A program made the position numbers and the translations under genes. Of a stretch of 64,000 bases of DNA, positions 45,744 through 54,202 are shown piece after piece. A model generated the notes under the pieces. It saw only the letters and a list, made by a program, of their open reading frames with translations. It was not told where the DNA came from and ran no database searches. Location of the stretch: NCBI GenBank assembly GCA_903887415.1, contig CAISPO010000055.1:1-64000 (forward strand), written 5' to 3'. This DNA comes from an uncultured Bacteroidota bacterium. Lineage in GTDB: Bacteria > Bacteroidota > Bacteroidia > Chitinophagales > Chitinophagaceae. How positions within the stretch are numbered: the first letter of the stretch is position 1; every line of letters begins with the position of its first letter.

Positions 45744-47144
45744 ATGAAGCGAAATGCTTTTTTTCCCGTCTTGGCGGGATTCCTGGGCGCGTCTTTACTG
45801 ACTTTGAGCGCAAAACAGGCGGCTGCCACGATCACGTTTACGGAATACACCATGCCCAACGGGCTGCATGTGATCCTGCAGGAAGACCACTCCACTCCCA
45901 TAGTGGCGGTTTCCGTAATGTATCATGTAGGGTCTAAGAATGAAGACCCGCAGCGCACAGGCTTCGCACACTTCTTTGAGCACCTGCTTTTTGAGGGCAG
46001 CGAGAACATAAAGCGCGGTGAGTACATGAAGTTCATACAGAGCGCGGGCGGCCAGCTTAATGCCAATACCACGCAGGACCGTACTTTTTATTACGAGGTG
46101 CTGCCGAGCAACCAACTGGAACTGGGCCTGTGGATGGAAAGCGAGCGTATGCTCCATGCCAAAATAGACACAGTGGGTGTGGAAACGCAGCGCAAGGTGG
46201 TGAAGGAAGAAAAGAAGCAGAGCTTCGACAACCGCCCTTACGGCCAGCTCATCAATGTGATCTATGAGAATGCCTATACCAAGTATCCGTACCGCTGGAG
46301 CCCCATAGGCAAGGAGCAGTATATAGACCAGGCTACCCTGGCGGAGTTCATGAATTTTTATAAGACGTTCTATGCGCCCAATAATGCGGTGCTGGTAATA
46401 TCAGGCGATATAAATGTGGCGCAAACCAAGGACCTGATCACCAAGTACTATGGTGATATACCCAAGGGCACCAAGGCTATACCCCGCCCTACAGAAACAG
46501 AGCCTGCACAGAAGGCGGAGAAACGCGTGAACTTTTACGACAATGTGCAACTGCCTGCAGTGATACTGGCTTACCACATACCCAAGCAGGGCACCGCCGA
46601 TTACTACGCAGTGCAATTGCTGACCCAACTGCTGTCGCAGGGCAAGAGCTCCCGTTTTGAGAAAGAGATCACCGACAAGCAACAACTTGCCGTGCAAACC
46701 GCTTCCTTCGACCTGGGCAATGAAGAGCCAGGGCTGGCCATCATGCTGGGTATTGCCAACATGGGCATAAAACCTGCCGCTTTGGAAAAAGCTATGGAAG
46801 ATGAGATAGAAAAAGTGAAAAAAGACGGCATTAGCGATGAAGAATACAAGAAACTGGAAAACCAGGCTGAGAATGACTTTGTAGAGCAAAACCAGAAAGA
46901 CCTGGGCGTGGCTACCAACCTGGCTACCTACTATACCTTCCAGGGCAATGCCAACCTGATAAACACAGAATTGGAGCGCTACAAAAAAGTGACCAGGGAT
47001 GATATAAAGCGCGTAGCCAATAAATACCTCTCAAAAGAAAACAGGCTGGTGGTGTACTACCTGCCAAAAAGCGAGGAAAAGAAAGAAAAAACTACAAAAA
47101 GCGCCGAAAAACCAGGCTCCAGGACAAAAGCTACAGGTAAATAA
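45744..47144 (+). CDS. M16 family zinc metalloprotease (catalytic subunit)
   Basis: A 466-residue exported peptidase (signal about 1-28, ending QAAA). The inverted zinc motif HxxEH is present as HFFEHLLFEG (His76, Glu79, His80) and the third ligand Glu lies in VVKEEKKQSFDNRPYGQL (about 152). The domain order is the two-fold repeated M16 layout (N-terminal active half about 30-240; C-terminal half about 245-430). It cleaves unfolded or small peptides, probably in the periplasm. It is followed 73 bases on by a second M16-like gene without the motif; such pairs form heterodimers like the mitochondrial processing peptidase. Confidence 0.94.
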   Translation: MKRNAFFPVLAGFLGASLLTLSAKQAAATITFTEYTMPNGLHVILQEDHSTPIVAVSVMYHVGSKNEDPQRTGFAHFFEHLLFEGSENIKRGEYMKFIQSAGGQLNANTTQDRTFYYEVLPSNQLELGLWMESERMLHAKIDTVGVETQRKVVKEEKKQSFDNRPYGQLINVIYENAYTKYPYRWSPIGKEQYIDQATLAEFMNFYKTFYAPNNAVLVISGDINVAQTKDLITKYYGDIPKGTKAIPRPTETEPAQKAEKRVNFYDNVQLPAVILAYHIPKQGTADYYAVQLLTQLLSQGKSSRFEKEITDKQQLAVQTASFDLGNEEPGLAIMLGIANMGIKPAALEKAMEDEIEKVKKDGISDEEYKKLENQAENDFVEQNQKDLGVATNLATYYTFQGNANLINTELERYKKVTRDDIKRVANKYLSKENRLVVYYLPKSEEKKEKTTKSAEKPGSRTKATGK

Positions 47145-47217
47145 GGGAGGAAATTCCAAAAAAGGAAAATCCAAAATCCAAATGAATTAACAGCTCACAA
47201 GCTTAAAAATATTTAAA

Positions 47218-49323
47218 ATGAAAAAGATAACATTATCCATAATAACCATAGCGCTGGTAAGCGCTGCTTGGGGCCAGAAGCTGGACCGCAGCATGAAACC
47301 AAAACCAGGCCCCGCCCCGGAAATAAAGCTGGGAAAAACAGAGAGCTTTACCCTCCCGAACGGTATGCAGGTATTTGTAGTAGAGAACCACAAGCTGCCC
47401 ACCATTGAGTGCAATATAGAGCTGGCTGTGAGGCCGGAACTGCAGGGCGATATGGCGGGCTACCGCGAAATGATGCCGGAGCTGCTGCTGTCTGGCACTG
47501 CTACGCGCTCTAAAGACAAGCTGAATGAAGAGATAGACAATATGGGCGCCAGTATTAATGTGAACGATGAAGGCATGGCTGGCAGCGGACTGAAGAAATA
47601 TACTGAAAAGATATTGGACCTGATGGCTGATATTGCGATGAATACCACTATCAGCCAGGATGAGCTGGACAAGGCTAAAAAGAAAACCTTATCTGGCCTG
47701 GAAACACAAAAGAACGACCCGGATGCTATGGTACGCAATGTAAGCGCGATAGTGAATTTCGGTAAAAACCATCCAAATGGCGAAATACCTACAGACGAGA
47801 CCGTAAAGAAAATAACGCTGGACCGCTGCAACCGCTATTACAAAACATATTTCCGCCCCAATGTGGCCTATATGGCGATCGTAGGCGATGTGACCATGGC
47901 TGAAATAAAACCGATGATAGAAAAATATTTTGGCAAATGGCAGAAGGCAGATGTGCCGGTGGCTACTTATTCTATCCCAGCCCTGAGCGCTACCAGGCTC
48001 ACCAAAGTAGCCTTTGCACCACGCACAGCAGCCGTGCAGAGCGTAGTGAGCGTTACCTATCCCGTGGACCTGAAACCCGGCGACGCTGATGTGATCAAAG
48101 CGCGTGTAGCCAACGTAGTATTGGGCGGAGGCTCGCAAGGCCGCCTGTTCCTGGACTTGCGCGAAAAACACGCCTGGACTTATGGCGCCTACTCCTCATT
48201 GCGCGAAGATGAACTGGGTGGTACCTTCTCCGCAACCGTTAAATGCCGCAACATAGTTTCCGATAGCTCGGTGGGCGCTTTGCTGGATGAAATGCGCACT
48301 ATGCAGACCGAAAAAGTAAACGATACTGCCCTGCAGAATTCCATCACTTACCTTTCCGGGAACTTTGCTATAGCCCTCGAAGACCCACGCCGCGTAGCGC
48401 AGAACGCTATAAACATAGAGCGTTACCACATGCCCAAAGATTTTTACCAGAACTATCTTAAAAACCTGGCGGCAGTGACCAGCGATGATGTGATAGAAAT
48501 GTCGAAGAAATATATAACACCCGACCACGCCAACATAGTAGTAGCCGGCAGCAAAGAAGAAGTAGCCAACAAACTGGCGCGCTTCTCTGCCGATGGCAAA
48601 ATAGATTATTATGATTACTCTGGCAAAACAATAGTAGCCAGCGAAGCAAAGGCAGCTCCGCCCGGGCTCACTGCTGAAGCTGTTTATAAAAACTATGTGA
48701 ATGCCATAGGCGGCGAAAAAGCCATGAATGACCTGAAAAGTCTGAAATTGATAGCTAGCGGCGAAATACAAGGTATGCCGTTGTCAATCACGATCCTGAA
48801 GTCGAATACGGGCAAGTTCAAGGAAGTAGCCGACATAACCATGAACGGAAACAAAATGACCGTTCAGAAAAAAGTGTTTGACGGCAAAGCCGGCTACCAG
48901 GAAGCGCAGGGTAACAAAAAAGCGCTGGAGGCAGACGATATCGATGAGGTAAAACAGGAAACAGACCTTCAGTCTGACCTGCACCCGGAGAAATATGGCA
49001 TCAAGCGCACACTTGTTGGCATGGAAACCGTAGAGGGCGCAGACACTTATAAGATAGACGCAGTGGACGGCAAAGGTGAAAAAACAACCGAATACTACGA
49101 TGCGAAAACTTCGCTGAAAGTACGCGAAACAAAGTATCAGAAAGGCCCGGATGGAACCGTTGCACCAGCAACTTCCGACTATTCCGACTACCGCGAAGTA
49201 CCAGGAGCTAATGGATACAAAATACCGTACTTCTTCAGCATCCCCGGCCCTGGAGCAAACATTAACTTAAAGGTGCAATCGGCAGATGTTAACAAGGACA
49301 TGCCTGATAGCGAATTCCAATAG
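47218..49323 (+). CDS. M16-like protein (non-catalytic) fused to a LolA-like domain
   Basis: 701 residues with a signal peptide (about 1-19, ALVSAAWGQ). Residues about 35-475 are an M16 fold: GKTESFTLPNGMQVFVVENH and IVNFGKNHPNGEIPTDETV are visible, and a YGAYSSLREDELGG segment (about 320) matches the glycine-rich active-half motif. The zinc motif is gone: where HxxEH should lie, the sequence reads EMMPELLLSG (about 83-92). From about 485 to 701 there is a LolA-like lipoprotein-sorting domain starting AVYKNYVNAIGGEKAMNDLK, like the stand-alone protein at 18448. It probably partners the active protease encoded before it. Confidence 0.9.
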   Translation: MKKITLSIITIALVSAAWGQKLDRSMKPKPGPAPEIKLGKTESFTLPNGMQVFVVENHKLPTIECNIELAVRPELQGDMAGYREMMPELLLSGTATRSKDKLNEEIDNMGASINVNDEGMAGSGLKKYTEKILDLMADIAMNTTISQDELDKAKKKTLSGLETQKNDPDAMVRNVSAIVNFGKNHPNGEIPTDETVKKITLDRCNRYYKTYFRPNVAYMAIVGDVTMAEIKPMIEKYFGKWQKADVPVATYSIPALSATRLTKVAFAPRTAAVQSVVSVTYPVDLKPGDADVIKARVANVVLGGGSQGRLFLDLREKHAWTYGAYSSLREDELGGTFSATVKCRNIVSDSSVGALLDEMRTMQTEKVNDTALQNSITYLSGNFAIALEDPRRVAQNAINIERYHMPKDFYQNYLKNLAAVTSDDVIEMSKKYITPDHANIVVAGSKEEVANKLARFSADGKIDYYDYSGKTIVASEAKAAPPGLTAEAVYKNYVNAIGGEKAMNDLKSLKLIASGEIQGMPLSITILKSNTGKFKEVADITMNGNKMTVQKKVFDGKAGYQEAQGNKKALEADDIDEVKQETDLQSDLHPEKYGIKRTLVGMETVEGADTYKIDAVDGKGEKTTEYYDAKTSLKVRETKYQKGPDGTVAPATSDYSDYREVPGANGYKIPYFFSIPGPGANINLKVQSADVNKDMPDSEFQ

Positions 49324-49338
49324 CAGTATTTAGTACAC

Positions 49339-49375
49339 TGAATAAAAAGGGATGCTTCGGTGTCCCTTTTTATTG
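49339..49375 (+). terminator. Terminator after the M16 pair
   Basis: Stem AATAAAAAGGGA (49341-49352) with TCCCTTTTTATT, short loop GCTTCGGTG, about 18 bases after the stop. Confidence 0.85.
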
Positions 49376-49490
49376 ATCAAAAATCACGGCAGGCACAAAA
49401 ACTCCATAGTATCCACCCCATCTGCATCGCTCAAAACATACCATAGTATTACAAAATAGGTTAAATTTGCAATATCCAATCGAGGTAGTT

Positions 49491-49718
49491 ATGTACAGAG
49501 AATCAAGGGTAATACATTTGATAGAAGAGGTGCTTAAGGTAGATAGTGATACTACTCTAAGTGAACTTGAAACAGTATTAAAAAAATCTAAGAAAGCAAA
49601 ACCAGCAAAGTGGAGCATCTATGACTATGTGGGCATGATATCTGATAAAGAGGCTAAAAAAATGACTATGGTTATTCAGGAAACCAGCGAAATCATTAAT
49701 GAAGATGATTGGAGATAA
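49491..49718 (+). CDS. Putative antitoxin partner of the PIN toxin
   Basis: I chose the ATG at 49491 (MYRESRVIHLIEEVLKV) over a TTG upstream. The 75-residue product is mostly helical and charged, with TLSELETVLKKSKKAKPAKW in the middle and the acidic end ETSEIINEDDWR, a usual antitoxin layout in which the C-terminus wraps the toxin. No DNA-binding family was recognised with certainty, so the call rests on size, charge and the 20-base overlap with the PIN-domain gene. Confidence 0.75.
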   Translation: MYRESRVIHLIEEVLKVDSDTTLSELETVLKKSKKAKPAKWSIYDYVGMISDKEAKKMTMVIQETSEIINEDDWR

Positions 49719-50097
49719 AATAGCTCTTGATACAAATATTGTTATAGAAGTGCTTAGTGGCAACACGGAGATCGCTCGTAAAATAAATGAATTACCGGTC
49801 GTCCTTATTAGTAGCATTGTATTGGGAGAATTATATATTGGCATAAATAGGGTAACAAATAAGAAAAAGCATCTAAAGCGTTTTAATTCTTTTCTAAGCG
49901 GATGCACCGTAATAGACATTGATGCGGAAACTGCAGTGCATTATGGTGAAATGGTGGCTAAACTATATAAAAAGGGTAAACTAATACCAACCAATGACAT
50001 TTGGATAGCAGCATCTGCAAAGCAGCATGGGCACACGCTAATCACTCGGGATAAACACTTCAAAGAAATAGATGGCGTTGAAATCCAACACTGGTAA
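49699..50097 (+). CDS. PIN-domain ribonuclease toxin, VapC family
   Basis: 132 residues, the normal VapC length. The four acidic PIN residues are visible: ALDTNIVIEVL (Asp near residue 10), GELYIG (Glu about 44), PTNDIWIAASA (Asp about 98) and ITRDKHF (Asp about 116). It cleaves structured RNA, often tRNA or rRNA, and is held inactive by the antitoxin encoded upstream. The start ATG at 49699 overlaps the antitoxin end by 20 bases; a second ATG at 49705 is possible. The neighbours are housekeeping genes, so this is a small isolated TA module. Confidence 0.92.
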   Translation: MKMIGDKIALDTNIVIEVLSGNTEIARKINELPVVLISSIVLGELYIGINRVTNKKKHLKRFNSFLSGCTVIDIDAETAVHYGEMVAKLYKKGKLIPTNDIWIAASAKQHGHTLITRDKHFKEIDGVEIQHW

Positions 50098-50108
50098 CAT
50101 TTACCTTT

Positions 50109-51110
50109 CTACAACCCGCACAAAAACGCCATTGTATCCATCCCATCAGCATACTCGCTCAGCGCAGGCTTTTGCGAGTCGCCGAAAGGAACGAATCCTC
50201 TGCCTATTATTGCCTGGATGTCCTCACTGGCCTGCAACTGTTTTATCAGCGCTTCTTTGTCGTCATAATATTTGTAGTGCAGCACACTCACGGCAGAGAA
50301 CGGCAGGTCGTTTTCCACCAACAGGAGGGACTCATTACTCATATAGGGCACCCGATTCAGCAGGTATATAGCAAGGTGGTAGTCATAGTTATTTTTGTAT
50401 TTATTGAGGTCTGCGTAGTTGTTGTGCTTATTGAAAACCTGGAGCAGGCGCTCAAAGTTGTAACCCCGCGGCACGCATACCTGCGTCACATTCCGGCAGC
50501 CAAGCCCATAGTATAAATAGACATCATCCGCTAGTAATGCCAGTTCTTCATCAGTTTCTGTGCCATCAAGCACAGCCACAGAGGTGCGGTTCTTGCGGAT
50601 GATGTGCGGGTACTTACCAAAGTACTGCTCAAAATAACGCGCCGTATTGTTGCTCCCGGTAGCTATGTAGGCATCACAGTCATTAAGCCGTTCTGCTATT
50701 GCTACTTGGTCGGTTACTTCCGGCTCCCATTCGCCCAGTTTCAGCAGCAGGTATTTCAGCAATACTTCATCTTTTGAAGATTGTTTTATGAGCAGGTGGT
50801 GGCCGCTCACAAAGCCACACAGAAAATCATGGAAGCCTACCAGTGGTATATTCCCCGCCATTACAATACCCACTTTTTTTACCGTTTTGGGTAAAGTATA
50901 GTTTGCTACCCACTGCTCCAGTTTCTCTTTCTTCAGGAATTGGTCTGCGATATTCTCTATGGCCAGCGATATATGGTCTGCTGTAAACCAGGGATTCGCA
51001 TTCACTGCCCTGTCCTGCGCATCCATCCAGTTTACATCATTTCGTTCAAGATAGGCGCCAAGATTGGCCAGCAGGTCCAGTCGGCGGCTCAATGGTAAGT
51101 TATTTGTCAT
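50109..51110 (-). CDS. Acyl-CoA reductase (LuxC-like)
   Basis: A 333-residue protein of the LuxC/aldehyde dehydrogenase-like acyl-CoA reductase group. Segments include VGIVMAGNIPLVGFHDFLCG (about 76-95, NAD(P)-binding loop), YIATGSNNTARYFEQYFGK, NRTSVAVLDGTETDEELALL and the nucleophile stretch YYGLGCRNVTQVCVPRGYN (Cys about residue 207). It reduces an acyl-CoA to the aldehyde using NADPH. In Bacteroidetes this gene commonly sits next to a ferredoxin gene, as here, suggesting linked redox use, though the substrate is unknown. It is divergent from the ferredoxin gene. Confidence 0.9.
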   Translation of the reverse strand: MTNNLPLSRRLDLLANLGAYLERNDVNWMDAQDRAVNANPWFTADHISLAIENIADQFLKKEKLEQWVANYTLPKTVKKVGIVMAGNIPLVGFHDFLCGFVSGHHLLIKQSSKDEVLLKYLLLKLGEWEPEVTDQVAIAERLNDCDAYIATGSNNTARYFEQYFGKYPHIIRKNRTSVAVLDGTETDEELALLADDVYLYYGLGCRNVTQVCVPRGYNFERLLQVFNKHNNYADLNKYKNNYDYHLAIYLLNRVPYMSNESLLLVENDLPFSAVSVLHYKYYDDKEALIKQLQASEDIQAIIGRGFVPFGDSQKPALSEYADGMDTMAFLCGL

Positions 51111-51197
51111 AAGTAGTAAGTTCTATACGGAAATTGGCCTCTATCAGATTTTGGTTTTATTTAGAAAACAGGAGTTAGGGTATTTGATGCGAAGTTG

Positions 51198-51205
51198 TAA
51201 CTTTG
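51198..51205 (+). promoter_or_regulatory. -7 box of the ferredoxin gene
   Basis: TAACTTTG followed by TG lies 31 bases before the ATG at 51237. Confidence 0.55.
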
Positions 51206-51236
51206 TGCGCACATAAACTAAACATAAAGACTTCTT

Positions 51237-51584
51237 ATGGCTATTAAGATCACCGATGAATGTATCAACTGCGGCGCCTGTGAACCTGAATGTCCTAATA
51301 ACGCGATCTATGAAGGCGGTGTAGAATGGGCTATTGCAGATGGTACCGCTGTAAAAGGCGCCTATACCCTTATGGACGGATCTGTTACCGATGCACTTGC
51401 GCCCCATGCCCCTATAGCTGTAGATGTGTATTATATCACCCCCAATAAGTGTACCGAGTGCCAGGGTTTCCACGAAGAGCCACAATGTGCCGCCGTTTGT
51501 CCTGTTGACTGCTGCGTGCCCGATGAGATGTACCGGGAAACAGTTGATGAACTGCTGGCCAAAAAAGCGCATCTGCACTTGTAA
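51237..51584 (+). CDS. 2x[4Fe-4S] ferredoxin
   Basis: A 115-residue ferredoxin with two cluster motifs. The first is [16 protein letters not shown] (residues 10-25), the classic CxxCxxCxxxCP. The second is [20 protein letters not shown] (about 73-92), with a long insertion between the second and third Cys as in Alvin-type ferredoxins. The C-terminal helix is also as in that type. It carries low-potential electrons in the cytoplasm; the neighbour acyl-CoA reductase suggests the direction of use, but that is only an inference. All eight ligands are present. Confidence 0.96.
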   Translation: MAIKITDECINCGACEPECPNNAIYEGGVEWAIADGTAVKGAYTLMDGSVTDALAPHAPIAVDVYYITPNKCTECQGFHEEPQCAAVCPVDCCVPDEMYRETVDELLAKKAHLHL

Positions 51585-51612
51585 GTTAGTCGTGAGTCAT
51601 AAGTCGTAAGTC
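51585..51612 (+). repeat. Simple-word repeat TAGTCGTGAGTCATAAGTC
   Basis: GTTAGTCGTGAGTCATAAGT then CGTAAGTC directly follows the ferredoxin stop. The same words recur after the dprA stop near 53560-53577. This is a widespread Bacteroidetes post-gene repeat. Confidence 0.5.
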
Positions 51613-51665
51613 TGCGAACTGCTCATTACGAAATATATTAGGTCTCCCTGCTCTGTTGGCTTATC

Positions 51666-52157
51666 TCAATCCTTTTTGGGGGCATCTGTTTTTGTCCACG
51701 AATCGTCTGTTTTCTTACCGGCATCGTCTATTGCGGTTGCGAGTGTTCTCAAAAAGGCTGGCCCCATCTGTGCATTCATAATTCTCTTTGTGCTATCCTG
51801 GTATTTGATGGTGAGCATAATGCCCGGAAGGTCGGAAGAGCGATTCCGGTAACCATCCTGGCAGGTATCCACACGGTATGATTTGAATTGATCAAATATA
51901 CTTTTAGCCTTTTCAGCCCCGATGTTTTTTGTAAAAGTACCTGTATCCGGCATGAAGCGGATCGCCGTGTATGTGGCGGTGCCATCAACATCCAGTTGTA
52001 TTTCATAGTTGGGGCAGCGGCCATAGCAAGGTGTGCGGCGCATGGTCACAGATGTTATCGCCCCTCCGGCTTGTTGTTTTTTTCTACGCTTATGGTGTTT
52101 TGCATACACCGGGAACCCAACCAGTAATGCCAAAATGATCAATGCTGTTTTCTTCAT
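51666..52157 (-). CDS. Exported DUF6438-like protein
   Basis: A 163-residue exported protein (signal about 1-19). The mature part has a basic start (KHHKRRKKQQAGG), then the diagnostic TPCYGRCPNYEIQLDVDGTA stretch with two Cys, FMPDTGTFTKNI, and a helix-beta ending SDLPGIMLTIKYQDSTKRIM. This is the DUF6438 pattern; its role is unknown. It is transcribed convergently to the ferredoxin gene and probably lies in the periplasm. Confidence 0.85.
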   Translation of the reverse strand: MKKTALIILALLVGFPVYAKHHKRRKKQQAGGAITSVTMRRTPCYGRCPNYEIQLDVDGTATYTAIRFMPDTGTFTKNIGAEKAKSIFDQFKSYRVDTCQDGYRNRSSDLPGIMLTIKYQDSTKRIMNAQMGPAFLRTLATAIDDAGKKTDDSWTKTDAPKKD

Positions 52158-52352
52158 TTTTTATATTTTAGTAACGTTAACGAAATAAAATCTATCAAGT
52201 TGCGAAGTTATTTTTCTTTTTTTCAAGGCCGTAAAAGCTGCGAATATCAAGAATATTTAAAGATTTTACAACGACGAAAAAATGAAAAAGAACGAGTAAA
52301 TTGGTAAATTTTATTTTGTTATCGTTCCTTATACACTCAAAGATACCTTTTA

Positions 52353-52377
52353 AACTGTACCCTAAGAAAGTACAGTT
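52353..52377. promoter_or_regulatory. Inverted repeat upstream of dprA
   Basis: AACTGTAC (52353-52360) and GTACAGTT (52370-52377) form an 8-bp perfect inverted repeat with a 9-base spacer, 27 bases before the dprA ATG. It is not followed by a T run, so it is more like an operator than a terminator. The rest of the gap 52158-52404 is AT-rich with no gene. Confidence 0.4.
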
Positions 52378-52404
52378 GCTATCACTTACGTAATTATCAA
52401 GCAG

Positions 52405-53517
52405 ATGCCGCCAAAAGAAGAACACGAAGAATTATTTTACCAGCTTGCACTCACGTTTGTGCCGGGCATAGGTGCTAAAACTGGCCGTGTACTGCTGGAG
52501 CATTTCGGGAGTGCGACGGCAATTTTCAAAACACCGCTGAAAGAACTCAGGCACATTGATGGCATAGGCGAAGTAAAAGTAAAAGGTTTCAAAGATCCCG
52601 AAGTGATGGTGAAGGCAGAACACGAACTGAACTTTGTACTCAAAAAAGACATCACCGTATTTTATCACAAACACAACTACCCTACCCGCCTCAGCAATTG
52701 CAGCGATGCGCCGCTGGTGCTGTTTTACAAGGGCAATGCTAACCTTGAAGGCACCAAAGTAGTAGCCATAGTAGGCACCCGCAAGAACACAGACTATGGC
52801 CATAAGCTTTGCGAAGAACTGGTAGAAGGCCTGCAGTCGCTGAGCAATGTGCTGGTAGTAAGCGGCCTGGCGCTGGGCATAGATGCTATAGCGCATAAAA
52901 AGTGTGTGTCGCTGGGCATACCCACCATAGGTGTACTGGGCCATGGCCTTGACCGCATTTACCCCTACAACCATAAAGATCTCTCTGAGCAAATGATGGA
53001 GAACGGTGGCATCCTCGCCGAGTTCCCCTCCGAAACATTGCCCGACCGCAATAATTTCCCCATGAGAAATCGAATTGTTGCGGGCCTGAGCGACGTAACC
53101 GTGGTGGTTGAGAGCCATGTGGCAGGTGGCGCCCTTATAACCGCACACATGGCCAGCGGCTACAACCGAGAAGTAGCAGCCTTCCCCGGCAGAGTGAACG
53201 ACAGCCGCAGCGCCGGCTGCAACGAACTGATACGCACCAACATAGCCGGCATGATCACAAAGGCTGAAGACCTGGCCGAGATGATGAACTGGAATAAAGA
53301 AGGCAAGCCAAAAGCTGTACAAAAGCAACTGTTCATCAACCTATCGCCCGATGAGCAGAAGATAGTGGACATGCTGCAAGGCAAAGATAACGTTCATGCC
53401 GATGAACTGTTTTACAGCACCGGCTTTGCCAACTCCCAGCTCGCCGCCACCCTCCTCCAACTGGAAATGCAGGGCGTCATAAAGTCGCTCCCGGGTAAGC
53501 TGTATAGGATGTATTGA
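52405..53517 (+). CDS. dprA: DNA-processing protein DprA
   Basis: DprA loads RecA on incoming single-stranded DNA during natural transformation. 370 residues. An N-terminal HhH/SAM-like region is seen in LTFVPGIGAKTGRVLLEHFG, then the Rossmann-like core: VVAIVGTRKNTDYGHKLCEE (about 119-138), VVSGLALGIDAIAHKK (about 152-167), VLGHGLDRIYPYNHKDL and EFPSETLPDRNNFPMRNRIV (about 210-229). A C-terminal winged-helix-like DML1 domain ends the protein. The whole family core is intact. Other competence genes are not in the window. Confidence 0.95.
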   Translation: MPPKEEHEELFYQLALTFVPGIGAKTGRVLLEHFGSATAIFKTPLKELRHIDGIGEVKVKGFKDPEVMVKAEHELNFVLKKDITVFYHKHNYPTRLSNCSDAPLVLFYKGNANLEGTKVVAIVGTRKNTDYGHKLCEELVEGLQSLSNVLVVSGLALGIDAIAHKKCVSLGIPTIGVLGHGLDRIYPYNHKDLSEQMMENGGILAEFPSETLPDRNNFPMRNRIVAGLSDVTVVVESHVAGGALITAHMASGYNREVAAFPGRVNDSRSAGCNELIRTNIAGMITKAEDLAEMMNWNKEGKPKAVQKQLFINLSPDEQKIVDMLQGKDNVHADELFYSTGFANSQLAATLLQLEMQGVIKSLPGKLYRMY

Positions 53518-53607
53518 GTTAGTCGCCCTCCTTCGCTAAAGCTTCGGCGGGTAAATAAGTAGTGAGTCGTAAGTCTCGAGAGCAATAGTTCGAAAAACAT
53601 GGTTGAT

Positions 53608-53695
53608 GCGTAACACCTCCCCTCCTGTTTTTAGGAGGGGACGCTCGAAAACATAGCGAAGCAGTGTTTTCGGGCCGGGGTGGTTGACGCGCGCA
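53608..53695 (+). repeat. Dispersed repeat, expanded copy
   Basis: GCGTAACACCTCCCCTCCTG ... GGGGTGGTTGACGC, shared with 28521-28567, but here with a middle insertion (AGGAGGGG plus a GAAAAC...GTTTTC hairpin, 53647-53671). It lies in the 283-base gene-free gap after dprA, which also has TTCGCTAAAGCTTCGGCGGG-type repeats at 53529-53549. Confidence 0.6.
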
Positions 53696-53773
53696 GAACA
53701 ATATACATTCCACTCATTTTTACCGGGTGGTTTTGACCATTCAAGAAATAACCCTACCATTCACTGGTTTTTA

Positions 53774-53781
53774 TATATTTG
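53774..53781 (+). promoter_or_regulatory. -7 box of the response regulator gene
   Basis: TATATTTG, 20 bases before the ATG at 53801. Confidence 0.5.
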
Positions 53782-53800
53782 TGAACGTTAGAAATTCACT

Positions 53801-54202
53801 ATGGCCGTTCATAACCTACAGCGCATACTACTTATTGATGATGACGCAGGTAACAATACCGTAAGCAGGATATTCTTAAAAAGAGTAGTCATAGAAACGG
53901 AGATCGTCGCGTTCACTGATCCGGTGCTGGGGTTGGAGTATATAGCTACTGAATATGCCAAGGCGCCGGTTACCACTATCCTGCTGCTGGACATCAATAT
54001 GCCCGTGCTCTCTGGCTGGGATGTACTTGAAAAGTTTGAGCAGATGCCGGAAGATATCAAGAAACACTTCACCATCTACATCCTCACCTCCTCTATCAAC
54101 AAAGAAGATAAAGACAAAGCCGCCGCCCACCCCCTCATCGGCGCCTACATCGAAAAGCCCATGTCTATTGGCCTTTTAAATAGCCTGTTCCTAGGGGATT
54201 GA
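53801..54202 (+). CDS. Single-domain response regulator
   Basis: A 133-residue CheY-like receiver with no output domain. The acidic pair is in LLIDDDAGNN (about 10-19), the phospho-acceptor Asp in LLLDINMPVLSGWDVLEKF (Asp about 64), the conserved Thr/Ser in ILTSSINKED (about 97-106) and the Lys in YIEKPMSI (about 119). It should be phosphorylated by a histidine kinase, but none is adjacent. In Bacteroidetes such one-domain regulators often pair with hybrid kinases elsewhere. Monocistronic. Confidence 0.93.
   Translation: MAVHNLQRILLIDDDAGNNTVSRIFLKRVVIETEIVAFTDPVLGLEYIATEYAKAPVTTILLLDINMPVLSGWDVLEKFEQMPEDIKKHFTIYILTSSINKEDKDKAAAHPLIGAYIEKPMSIGLLNSLFLGD

Noticed and set aside
52195-52425. 76-codon minus-strand ORF before dprA
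   Set aside because: Overlaps the dprA start and the inverted repeat; mostly Phe/Lys/Asn-rich AT translation.
52432-53328. 298-codon minus-strand ORF opposite dprA
   Set aside because: Entirely antisense to an intact dprA with all family motifs; no signal, promoter or domain of its own.
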